From Larix kaempferi (taxonomy: Eukaryota; Streptophyta; Pinopsida; Pinales; Pinaceae), in the NCBI GenBank assembly GCA_027924585.1, contig BSBM01000646.1, forward strand, positions 555,501 to 619,500: 64,000 nt of DNA, written 5' to 3'. The position numbers were made by a program, and so were the translations under genes. Within the stretch, counting starts at the first letter, position 1, and every line of letters starts with the position of its first letter. The notes below the pieces were generated by a model. It did no database searches, was not told the DNA's origin, and was given only the letters and a program-made list of their open reading frames with translations. Below, piece by piece: positions 30,020 to 40,587 of the stretch.

Positions 30020-31990
30020 GAGAAATACTGAGCAAAAACCTAGTTTCCAAAATGGACCTACAAGTTGACACCCTGGGCCATGGGACCGAAGGAGAGGGCA
30101 CCCCTAGCACTATCCCGATGTCTTGAATCCAATGGAGTTGACGGTTTTTCGGTCCGAGCCACAGTCGTCATTCTATGGCTCATTCCATCTCGCATCCAAA
30201 AGGCCTTCATGAACACTTTGCTGGATACCTACCGGGAGCATAGAATTCCAACCGTGCAGCAAAACCGGGTTCCAGGGAGTCCTACAAGTGTGTCTAGGGA
30301 GGCTCCAACTGGGAACGCTACACATAAGTTTCTAGTCTATGATTTTGCAAATTTGACCCCAATGTGCAAAAATTGTACACTCCCTTACTGAGAAAAATCC
30401 TAGTTTCCAAAATGGACCTACAAGATGACACCTAGGCCATGGGACCAGAGGCAAGGGGCACCCCTAGAACTATCCCAATGTCCTGGAATCCAACAGATTC
30501 AATGGTTTTTCGATCTAAGCCACGATCATAATTCTATGGCTCGTTCTGTCTCGCATCCAAAAGACCTTCACGGACACCTGTTGGATACCTACCGGGGGCA
30601 TAGAATTCCAACTGTGCAACAAAACTGGGTTTCGAGGAGTCCTGCAAGTGTGTCTAGGAAGGTTCCAACTGGGAACGCTAGCCATAAGTGCTCGGTTGAA
30701 CGATTTTGCAAATTTGACCCCAATGTGCAAAAATTGCACACTCCCTTACTGAGTAAAAACCTAGTTTCCAAAATGGACCTACAAGATGACACCTGGGCCA
30801 TGGGACTGGAGGAGAGTGGCACCCCTAGCACTATCCCATGTCCTGAATCCAACGGATTCTACAGTTTTTCAATATGATCCACGGTCGTCATTCTATGGCT
30901 CGTTCCCTCTTGCATTCAAAAGGGCCTTCACCGAACACCTATTGGATACCTACCAGGGGCATAGAATTCCAACCGTGCAAAAAAAAATGGGTTCTGGGGA
31001 GTCCTGCAAGTGTGTCTAGGAAGGTTCCAGCTAGGAATGCTAGCCATAAGTGCCCGATCGACGATTTTACAAATTTGACCCCAATGTGCAAAAATTGCAC
31101 TCCCTTACTGAGCAAAACCCCTGGTTTCCAAAATGGATCTACAAGATGACACTTGTTTCCATGGGACTAGAGGAGAGGGGGCACCCCTAGAACTATCTCG
31201 ATGTCCTGAATCCAACGGAGTCTACAGTTTGTAGATCTGAGCCATGGTCATCATTCTATGGCTCGTTCCATCTCGCATCCCAAAAGGCCTTCAGGGACAC
31301 CTACTAGATACCTACTTGGGGCATAGAATTCCAAATGTGCAACAAAACCAGGTTCCAGGGAGTCCTGCAAGTGTGTCTAGGAAGGTTCCAGCTGGGGAAT
31401 GCTATCCATAAGTTCTCGATTGACGATTTTGCAAATTTGACCCCAATGTGCAAAAATTGCACACTCCCTTACTTAGAAAAACCTTGGTTTCAAAAATGGA
31501 CCCTACAAGATGACACCCTGCGCCATGGGACCATAGGAGAGGGGAACCCCTAGCACTATCTCGATGTCCTAAATCCAACGGATTCGACGGTTTTTAGATC
31601 TGAGCCACGTTCATCATTCTATGGCTTGTTCCATCTCGCATCCAAAAGGCCTTTAGGGACACCTGCTGGATACTTACCCCGGGGCATAGAATTCCAACCG
31701 TGCAACAAAACCGGGTTTTGAGGAGTCATGCAAGTGTGTCTAGGAAGGTTCCATTTGGGAAATGCTAGCCATACATGCCTGGTCGACGATTTTGCAAATT
31801 TGACCCCAATGTGAAAAAATTGCACACTCCCTTACTGAGCAAAACCATGGTTTCCAAAATGGACCTATAATATGACACCCGGGCCATGGTACCGAAGGAG
31901 AGTGTAACCCCTAGCACTATCCTAATGTCCTGAATCCAATGGATTCGACGGTTTGTTGAACTGATCCACAGTCGTCATTCTATGGCTCAT
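30020..31990 (+). repeat. Satellite subfamily A, about 361-bp monomers
   Basis: About 5.4 head-to-tail monomers. The block TTTCCAAAATGGA(C/T)CTA recurs at 30044, 30404, 30765, 31125, 31486 and 31850, giving steps of 360-364. Monomers are roughly 85-90% alike by eye. Shared words with subfamilies B and C are listed under findings. Short open frames inside are repeats of the same non-coding unit. Confidence 0.95.
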
Positions 31991-32009
31991 TCCGTCTCCA
32001 AACAAACAT

Positions 32010-32804
32010 CATGTCACATGAGGCTAATCCTAGTTTCTCCTTTCAAGAGAAACAAAGAAAAAAAATAGTTTCTCATATCATTAAAGAAGACCTCACATAC
32101 CAAAGTCAAGGGGTTTCAGTATTTGACTCAATCATGCATAAGTGCATAGTCACTTACTAAGAAAAACCCTAGTTCTTTATATCCACTGAGCAAGATGATA
32201 ATTAGGAAATGAAACCACATGAGAGAGGTTTCCCTAGATCAAATGTATTGTTATGGACCCAACGGATTTGATGGGTCATCGATATGATCCACTGTCATTA
32301 TTTTATGGAAACTTGTAGGTCGCCTTCTAAATCCTTTTAGGGGACACATGGGTGATTATGTCATTAGGGAATAAAAATTGAACCAGGCATCGGAATTGAG
32401 TTTCATAAGCTCCTGCATGTGTGTTTGGACATCCTCGACATGGACACACTAGGCACACTCCAAAGGTCAATGGGTTTCAATACTTCACCAAATCATTAAA
32501 AAAGTGTATAGTCACTTACATAGAAACACCCTAGTTCCCTAATATCAATCAAGCAAGACAAGCATTGGGTGATGGACCCATGGGAGAGAAGTTCCTCTTA
32601 ATGGAATGCATTCTCATGGACCCAATGTAGTTTAGGGTTCATTGATCTGAGCCACGGTTGTCATTTTATGGCAAGTTGTAAGCCTCCACCTAAAGGCTTT
32701 GAGGGACACTTGGTGATTCTGTCATTAGGGCATAAAAAATTGAATTCTATAAGATCCTACATGTGTGCTTGGCCATTACCAACATGATAACACAACCCAT
32801 AGTC
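32010..32804 (+). repeat. Satellite subfamily B, left half
   Basis: Diverged monomers with CACTTACTAAGAAAAACCCT at 32151 and CACTTACATAGAAACACCCT at 32513, 362 bp apart. The array is cut by the deleted chromovirus and resumes at 37194. Confidence 0.85.
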
Positions 32805-33194
32805 TGTTAGGAACTCGTGTCAACCCTTCTCTTTACTATGTTAGTATATTGTTGTTGGACGCATATGCTTTGTAAGATCGTCTCATAGTATTTGTTGATC
32901 CATAGTTTATATTAGCCCATAGTATTGACCCATAGTATTGGACACATATGCTTTGTAAGTCGTCCCGTAGTATTATATGTCCCAATGGTTTTGACCCATA
33001 GTATTGGGCATAGACTTAGTATATAAGTGTGTGTTGAGGTCATTGAAGGCACCGTGAAGTTATTGTATTGAGCTTGCTCAAAGGAGGTTTTCCCCCTCGA
33101 AGTGGCCTGTGATCAATATAAAAGTGATTCTGAGTTCTGTTATTTCTGATATCTCGTGTATTTTGCATTAATTAATTATTGCAGGTTCATCACA
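32805..33194 (+). repeat. 5' LTR of the deleted chromovirus, copy 1
   Basis: 390 bp, TGTTAGGAAC to GTTCATCACA. It has several GACCCATAGTATTGG direct repeats and a TATATAAG box near 33020. Confidence 0.95.
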
Positions 33195-33196
33195 TC

Positions 33197-33208
33197 TGGT
33201 ATCAGAGC
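33197..33208 (+). other. Primer binding site (initiator Met tRNA), copy 1
   Basis: TGGTATCAGAGC starts two bases after the LTR. Confidence 0.95.
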
Positions 33209-34262
33209 ACTCTCTTGGTCTCGCTGGGTGAAATTTCTGCCAAATTTTTTTTTTCGCATCTGTTGCAGGTTCGGATTTGGGAATAATCCCTATCCACTTA
33301 ACTGTGGGAAGTACTTGGGAATAAGCCCTAAAACTCATTGTGAGGACTACCATAGGAAACCCAAAGTAGATAGCCCATTGAGAGGACCTGCCAGCGAAAA
33401 GGGCAACGACCCCTACCTGATTGACTAGTTCCCACCCGTGAGATAAACCAGGAGCTTTCGTTTGTGGCAAAGCAATTATCAGTTTTACCTGAGCCGTGGA
33501 GTGTAGGGGTACTGCCCCAATACACAAGTCGTCAGACAGCATTGGTGGCCAAGTGAAACCCCTGAACTGTTAGGAAGCCGCACATACCTGGGGTCCATAT
33601 CTATTTTCAGCTAAACTGTTGTTGAAATCCATTTAGATCCAGCCGTTTAGATCCATTTTGAAAGTCGTTCCAGATCCATAACCGTTTTTCAATCCATTCA
33701 GCGCTATTTCAGATACCTCTATTTCCGCTCACTTCCAGGCCGTTGCAGATCTATCTGTTTCAGATCCCTTCCGAGCCGTAGCCTCTCCAGTCTAAAAACA
33801 AAAGAGTAATAAAATTCACTTTTTTTCCTCCATATCTCCCTTGTTTTCACTCTGTTTTCCTTGAAATTTTTGGGGAACCTCTGTCATCCCATTTTGCATA
33901 TTTCATTCCTAAGGACCCCTATCCCCAATTCCACTTCCCAAAGCCCGAAATCCCACGTTTGTCTATTTTGAGGGGTTTTCCATAACTTCCACGGATTTCA
34001 CACCAATCACCTTCAAATTGTACCACAGAGTTCCTTTTCCGAATTCTGCTTCTTTGTCCCCCTCCTGCCAAATTTTCCCATTCTTTCACCCCGCTTCTGA
34101 AATCCTCATTTTTTGCATCCCTGTCTATTCGACAGTGTCCAAAACCTAGTCAAACCCCAATTAGCCTTCAGATTTTTTCCCAAATCCAGATTTTCCTTTA
34201 CTGAAGCAGTTTCTATTTTTGTTTTTTCTACCTAGTCAACAAAAAAAAAAAAACTCCTGGTT
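33209..34262 (+). other. Leader of the deleted chromovirus, copy 1
   Basis: No gene. It is C/T-rich, with repeats of CGTT(C/G)CAGATCCAT(A)-type words at 33640-33770 and a poly-A run before the gag ATG. Confidence 0.6.
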
Positions 34263-35115
34263 ATGGTTGTCACCCGCGCAGGAGAAAACACCATGGAGGA
34301 AGCACTTGTAGCCATCCAAACCAAACTCCAAGAGCTGGATGAAAAATTTCTTAGCCTCCATCTTCATCATTCAGCCATGAACAATAACCGACAGCCAGAA
34401 TCTTTTGCAGTCACCGGGTTCTCTTCTTCCAACAATTTTCATGGGCCGAAGCTTGATTTTCCTCGCTTCAATGGTACTGATCCCGATTGGATGGATATAC
34501 CGAGCAGAACAATATTTCAGTCTACGTAATACTTTTCATGTCCAGAAAGTTCCACTTGCATCCTTTCATTTGGAACAAGAAGCGCTTCAATGGTACCGTT
34601 GGTACATCAAAGCTCATCCCGCACCAAACTAGACAGATTTTTTCCAACTCCTTTTGCCATGATTTGGTCCTAGTGCTTTTGATGACTTCATAGGAGCACT
34701 CACTAAACTTCACCAAATTGGCACAGTGAGAGAGTATCAAACAGAATTTGAGAAACTAGCCAATCACACAGAAGGATTGTTTGATGAATTCTATAGGAGC
34801 TGTTTTATCAGTGGTCTCAAGGATGAGATTCGCTCAGAGGTCAAAATGTTCTGTCCCAACACAATGATGGAAGTCTGAGGGTTGGCTAAGTTGGCAGAGG
34901 ACAAGATCGCAGCTCAACAATGATCCAAACCCACCTTTGTTCCCTTCAGAAATATGGGTTCCCAACAACCTCCCATCACGCGTGCTCCTCAACCAACTCC
35001 TATCAAGCATTTTTTTGAAATAGAGATGCAGGCACACCGATAAAAAGGGCTTTGTTATAATTGTGATGAGAAATTCACTCAGGGACATAGATGTGTTCAA
35101 CAAAAGCTCTATCTC
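34263..35115 (+). pseudogene. gag: Gag of the deleted chromovirus, copy 1
   Basis: It starts MVVTRAGENTMEEALVAIQ, continues with PKLDFPRFNGTDP, then breaks because of one extra base near 34482. The rest lies in another frame: FSLRNTFHVQKVPLASFHLE, then QWYRWYIKAHP, later YQTEFEKLANH and a zinc knuckle CYNCDEKFTQGHRC near 35055. Stops are present near 34630, 34876, 34922 and 35041. Copy 2 has no frameshift here. Confidence 0.85.
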
Positions 35116-36778
35116 TTGGATGTGGATTCTCTGCCTACCCCAGAACTTGATGAAGAAGCTTCAAATACAGTAGATGATCAAGTCGACATTCAACACACGC
35201 CTGTTGACACCCCATCTCAGGACGACCCACCCGAGATCTCTCTCCATGCTATAAACGGCGTCACCACCCCACAAACAATGCGAGTCAAGGGATACTTCAA
35301 GAAGCTCCCTCTTACCATACTCATTGATTCTGGTAGCACTCATAACTTCATTGACCCTCGGATTGCCAAACAGGCTGATTGTTTTGTCCATCCTTGCTCC
35401 AACTTTGAAGTCATGGTTGCCAATGGGGGAACCTTACCTTGCAAGGGGAAGTGTCACAATGTGGGTATCTCTATGGAAGATTATAACCTGCGCTCTGACA
35501 TGTTTTCCTTGTCCTTAGGCAGATGTGATGTGGTTTTGGGTGTTCAATGGTTACGCACACTTGGCCCCATCTTATGGGATTTTGCGGAACTTTGGATGCA
35601 GTTTTCAGTCAATGGGGCACAACACAAATTAATGGGCTTACAACTAGGGTCTCTCTGCATCATCAGTTCACATCGCCTGGAAAAAATCCTTAAGAAGAAT
35701 TCACATGGTGTCATCGCTCAGCTCCATTCCATTCAGATGCACCCATCAACGGTCTCCACTACTTCCTTGGATAGATATGTAGGTGTCTTTGCTGAACCAA
35801 TGAGCTTGTCGCCTTCAAGAGACCTCTCCGGTAAGAATTTAGTCGCATCTACCTCTCAGCAGGAATTGATGGCTATTTTGCATGCAGTACAAAAGTGGCA
35901 GCCATACCTATTAGGGAATTATTTCTGCATCAAGACTAATCTCCAAAGTCTGGAAATTTTTCTGGAACAATGGGTCTCCTACCCAACACACCTGAAATGG
36001 GTTATCCAACTCATGGGTTATCCCTATGCGATCACTTACAAGAAGGGTAAGGACAATATGGTGGTAGATGCTCCTTCTCGCATAATTGATGACCCAGTTT
36101 CTCTTACAGCTCTTTCTTTGCGTGTTCCAAATTGGTTGCAATATGTTCAACAGGGCTATCTCTTCTATGAACTCCATGCTTCTTCATTAGCAGGGCACTC
36201 TGGGTTCTTCAAAATGTATGACCGGGAACAATGTAACTTATTTTGGCAGGGACTGAAAATGACAATTCAACAGATGGTGGCTAACTGTGATACTTTCCAA
36301 GTCAACAAGGGTGAAACAACACTCCTTTCGGGATTGCTCAAACCCTTTCCCATCCCTACACAGCTTTGGCCAACTATTTCTATGGATTTCCTAGCAGCGC
36401 TCTGGTGGTACAATACCACATCTCAAAGGACACCATATGAAGCAGTCTATGGACAGACACCGCCAGTTCTTCTTTCATACACCCTTAGCATCTCCCCAGT
36501 TTAGGAAATTGACTCGGTTCTTCGCAACCACGATCAGATTCTTCTCATTCTACAGGACAATCTTCACATGGCCAGAATTCGCCTGAAACAACAAGCCAAT
36601 CAACACCGTTCTGAGCACATTTTCCACACAGTTGATAGGGTTCTTCTTCGTCTATAGCCTTCCAAGCAATCCTCCCTGACACTCCAAAGGCATCAGTGGC
36701 CCGAAATGAAACCCGAGGATGCTATCGAGGAACCACTCCTTAAGATTCTGCAGCAATTTCTCCAACCAAAGCTTTGAG
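35116..36778 (+). pseudogene. pol: Protease - RNase H - integrase remnant of the deleted chromovirus, copy 1
   Basis: The open part (35116-36504, 462 residues) contains the protease site LTILIDSGSTHNFIDP and YNLRSDMF...DVVLGVQWL. It jumps from DRYVGVFAEPMSLSPSR, normally just before reverse transcriptase, straight to STSQQELMAILHAVQKW of RNase H. Integrase keeps the zinc region (ELHASSLAGHSGFFKMYDRE) but jumps from PTISMDFLAALWW to TSQRTPYEAVYGQTPP, so the catalytic core is gone. After a TAG (36502-36504) the frame goes on through VLRNHDQILLILQDNLHMAR to a short chromodomain-like WPEMKPEDAIEE end at 36778. It cannot make active RT or integrase and must rely on other elements. Confidence 0.9.
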
Positions 36779-36806
36779 GACAAAACTTTTTCTAAGGGAG
36801 AGGGGA

Positions 36807-37193
36807 TGTTAGGAACCCGTGTCAACCCTTCTCTTTACTATGTTAGTATATTGTTGTTGGACGCATATGCTTTGTAAGTCATCCCGTAGTATTTGTTGAT
36901 CCATAGTTTATATTAGCCCATAGTATTGACCCATAGTATTGGACGCATATGCTTTGTAAGTCGTCCTGTAGTATTATATGTCCCATGGTTTTGACCCATA
37001 GTATTGGACATAGACTTAGTATATAAGTGTGTGTTGAGGTCATTGAAGGTACCATGAAGTTAATTGTATTGAGCTTGCTAAAAGGATGTTTCCCCCTCGA
37101 AGTGGCCTGTGATCAATATAAAAGTGATTCTGAGTTCTGTTATTTCTGATATCTCGTGTATTTGCATTAATTAATTATTGCAGGTTCATCACA
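36807..37193 (+). repeat. 3' LTR of the deleted chromovirus, copy 1
   Basis: 387 bp, preceded by the purine tract AAGGGAGAGGGGA (36794-36806). Confidence 0.95.
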
Positions 37194-37990
37194 TAGTCCC
37201 AAGGTTGAGGGGATCAGTACTTGACCCAATTATCCAAAATGTGCATAGTGAGTTATTGAACAAAACCCTAGTTCCTAAGGTCAATGAACAAGATGAGCAT
37301 AGGGTGATGGACCCATGGGATAGAGGTGCCCTTATATGGAATTCATTATCATAGACCTAATGGATTTGATGTTTTGTTGACCCGAATGACACTCATCATT
37401 TTATGGCGAGTTGCAGGTCACCTCTAAAATCCTTTCAAGGACACTTGATGATTATGCCATTAGGGCATAAAAACAGATATGGGCATCTAAATTGAATTCT
37501 ATAAGATGGTGCATGTGTGTTTTTCCATGATTCGCATGGGAACACCACCCAAGGTCCCAATATTTAGGGTTTTTAGTACTTGATCCAATCATGGAAAAAG
37601 TGCATAGTCACTTATTGAGAAAAACTCTACTTCATGAGATCAATAAAAAAAGACAAGCACTAGGTGATGGACCCATGGGAGAAAGGTTCCCCTAGATGGA
37701 ATGCAATATCAAAGACCCAATGGAATCAATCGTTCATTGATACAAGCCACAATCATCATTTTATGGTGAGTTGCAGGTCATATCCTAAATCCTTTTAGGG
37801 ACACTTGGTGATTTTGTCATTAGGGGATAAAAACTAAACCAAGCATCAAAATTGAGTTTTGTAAGATCCCACATGTGTGTTTTTCCATGCTCAACATGGA
37901 CACACCATCCACAGTCCCAAGGTTTATGGGTTTTAGTACTTGACCCAATCATGCAAAAAGTGCATATTCTCTTAGGGAGTTGTTAGAAGA
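37194..37990 (+). repeat. Satellite subfamily B, right half
   Basis: Two more monomers. The block (A)GTTATTGA or CTTATTGAGA recurs at 37251, 37611 and a variant at 37971, 358-360 bp apart. Joined to the left half it restores one interrupted monomer. Confidence 0.85.
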
Positions 37991-39149
37991 TTTCAAGGAT
38001 GGGATACTATAAATCATGCTGAAAAAAACCATTGTGTACATTTCATAAGTTTTTTTTAGTTTATTTATATGTTTGATCTAATATCATGTTCTAAGAGTAG
38101 TAGTATTAGTACACCTAGTCTCAAATATGAGAGTAATTGGGAAGCCCGTGATAAAATTATGGTAAGAAGGACATGAGATGCATGAGGTTCTTGAATTTTT
38201 GGAAGCTTGTCCACTATGTTTCTATTTTTCCTCTGAGTTTTTCACAATGTATTGATAATTCCTAGATATAAATGGTGTTCCTATCGGTCTAGGTGGAGGA
38301 AAAAGAAACACATACAACATCTCATTGAACTAAAGAACTAATGTATTGGTGTTGTAATTGATGCAACCAAATTAGCATAAGCATGGAAGTGTTTTGACCA
38401 CCTTAACCACTCAAATAATGTATTAGTCAAATATGGGGGGAAGTGATAACTATATGTCAATGAACACTTATATTCCTCCATATGATTATAAATGTACCAC
38501 TTTACACTAGTTATGGGATCAATAATGTATTCTTCTACTATGTTTTAAGATTAATATGGTATAGTAAATATTCTTGTGCTAAGGTGTCTTAATGTGTTTT
38601 TTTTCTTTCAACTCATAAATTCAAGACTACTACAATTGATCCATGTCTCAATTCATGATTGTAAGAAAATATCAAACATGAAATTTATGTTGCAAACAAC
38701 TTTATATGGCCATGCATGCATTATTATTTCAAGCTTCTCGTTGCAAATATCAATATGTTCTTATCTAGACCTAAGTTTTATGAACTAGGGTTTTCACCAT
38801 TAGATTTGGTCGACAACATTAGCTATAGTGCCTATAACACGATAACTATCTAGGTCAACTGCAATATACTAGTAGCTATTAACAAGGAAAACCAATATTA
38901 TTATTATGGGGTGGCTATATGAATGTTGAGGAAAATCCATATATGAATGCGCATTTTCTTAATATTGAATGCTAATAATTTGAAACCTTATGAGCCATCC
39001 ACAATTGACAATTCAAATGCGGGGAAAGTCTTGTCAAAGAGGACTTACCATTGTAATATTAGGTAGGCTAAGTGTGGAATTTTGAGAATATTTTATAGGA
39101 TCCAAACAAACCTAATACATGTCCTATATGGTAGTTTGAGTAGCTCCTT
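37991..39149. other. AT-rich stretch without a recognisable gene
   Basis: It separates satellite B from satellite C. No domain, no LTR edge, no tandem repeat seen. Confidence 0.5.
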
Positions 39150-40578
39150 TATGAACATGCGGGAGCTGACGCAACCCACGTCCGCTCGCCGGTTTGGGTT
39201 CTGTGTCCCCGGAGCAATTCCTCAAAGTGTCCCTAAATGGCCCCAGGGTGCCGAGCCAAGATGCCTGCAACACCCAAAATGTGGCTCCAGTTGCGAATTC
39301 ATCAATTTCGATGGATCTGGGATGGTGGGTTTCAGCTAGGGGACCCCCCACAGTATGCCTCCAACCCCCGAAAACGGTGCTATTGTGTCATCTCCGGAGC
39401 TAGGGTTTTGCTTAGTGAAGGCCTTTCGAATATTGCTCAAGGAGGTAATTTATCATCCGAAGGATCTCGGGCATGCGTGGACACCATGAACACATCCATA
39501 ATGGCCATATGCACATGTGGGAGCTGACAGAACCCAAGTCCGCTCGTCGGTTTGGGTTCCGTGCCCCCGGAGCAATTCCTCAAAGTGCCCCTGAATGACC
39601 CTGGGGTGCCGGACCAAGATGACCACAACACCCAAACCGTGGCTCTAGTCACACATCCACCGATTCCAATGGATTCGGGATGTTGGGTTTCAGCTAGGGG
39701 ACCCCCCGCAGCATGATGCCAACCCCCAGAAACGGTGTTATTATGCCATCTCCATAGCTAAGGTTTTGTTCAGTGAGGGCCATTCCAAATTCGCTCAAGG
39801 GGGGAATTTCTCATCTGAAGGATCCCGAGCATGCATGGCCACCGTGGACATGTCCATAATGGTAATACGCACCAGTGGGAGCTGACAGAATCCAATTCCG
39901 CTCGCTGGTTTGGGTTCTGTGGCCCCAGAGCAAATCCTCAAAGTGTCCCTGAATGGCCCCGGGGTGCCCGACGAAAATGACCGTAGAAACCAAACCGTGA
40001 ATCCGATCATGAATCCGTCAATTCTGATGGATCCAGGATGCCAGTTTTCAACTAGGGGAACCCCCACATCGTTCCTCGAAGTCCCAGAAACGGTGCCAAT
40101 GTGCCATATCCAGAGCTAGGGTTTTGCTCAGTGAGGGTCATTCCAAATTCGCTCAAGGGGGCCATTTCTCATCAAAAGGCTCCCAGGCATGCGTTTCCAT
40201 TGTGGATGCATCCACAATGGTCACCTGCACCTGTGGGAGACGATGGAATCCAAGTCCGCTCGCTAGTTTAGGTTTCGTGGTCCTAGAGCAAATCCTCAAA
40301 TTGTCCTTGAATGGCCCCGGGGTGCCCGACAAAAATGCCTGTAGCACCCAAAACATGGCTTTGATCGAGAATCCATCGATTCCAATGGATCTAGGATGCT
40401 GAGTTTCAGCTAGGGGACTCCACACACTGTGACTCAAAGTCTCGGAAATGGTGTTAATGTGCCATCTCCGGAGCTAGGGTTTTGCTCAGTGAGGGTCATT
40501 CCAACTTTGCTCAAGGGGGCCATTTCTCATTTAAAGGCTCTCGGGCGTGCGTGGCCATTGTGCACACATCCAAAATGG
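39150..40578 (+). repeat. Satellite subfamily C, forward part (358-bp monomers)
   Basis: GGGAGCTGAC (last one GGGAGACGAT) recurs at 39161, 39519, 39877 and 40235, exactly 358 bp apart each time. The last monomer runs into the reversal point at 40579. Confidence 0.95.
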
Positions 40579-40587
40579 AAATACACA
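40579..40587. other. Reversal point of satellite C
   Basis: A perfect 15-bp inverted repeat (40564-40578 and 40588-40602, ACACATCCAAAATGG and its complement) brackets a 9-base spacer. Less perfect symmetry extends further into both flanking monomers. Confidence 0.95.

Larger units (their letters stand above)
32805..37193 (+). mobile_element. Deleted chromovirus-type Ty3/gypsy element, copy 1
   Basis: LTRs at 32805-33194 and 36807-37193 with a perfect TSD, TAGTC (32800-32804 and 37194-37198). It has an initiator-Met primer site, a leader of about 1 kb, and a gag-pol frame lacking most of reverse transcriptase, the integrase core and part of the integrase end. The LTRs differ at roughly 15 sites by eye, so it is older than the copia element. 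It sits inside a satellite B monomer. Copy 2 (60731 to the window end, minus strand) has the same deletions. Confidence 0.95.

Noticed and set aside
30065-31825. Series of 70-150-residue open frames
   Set aside because: They repeat with the 361-bp satellite period and carry no domain. The frames change between monomers.
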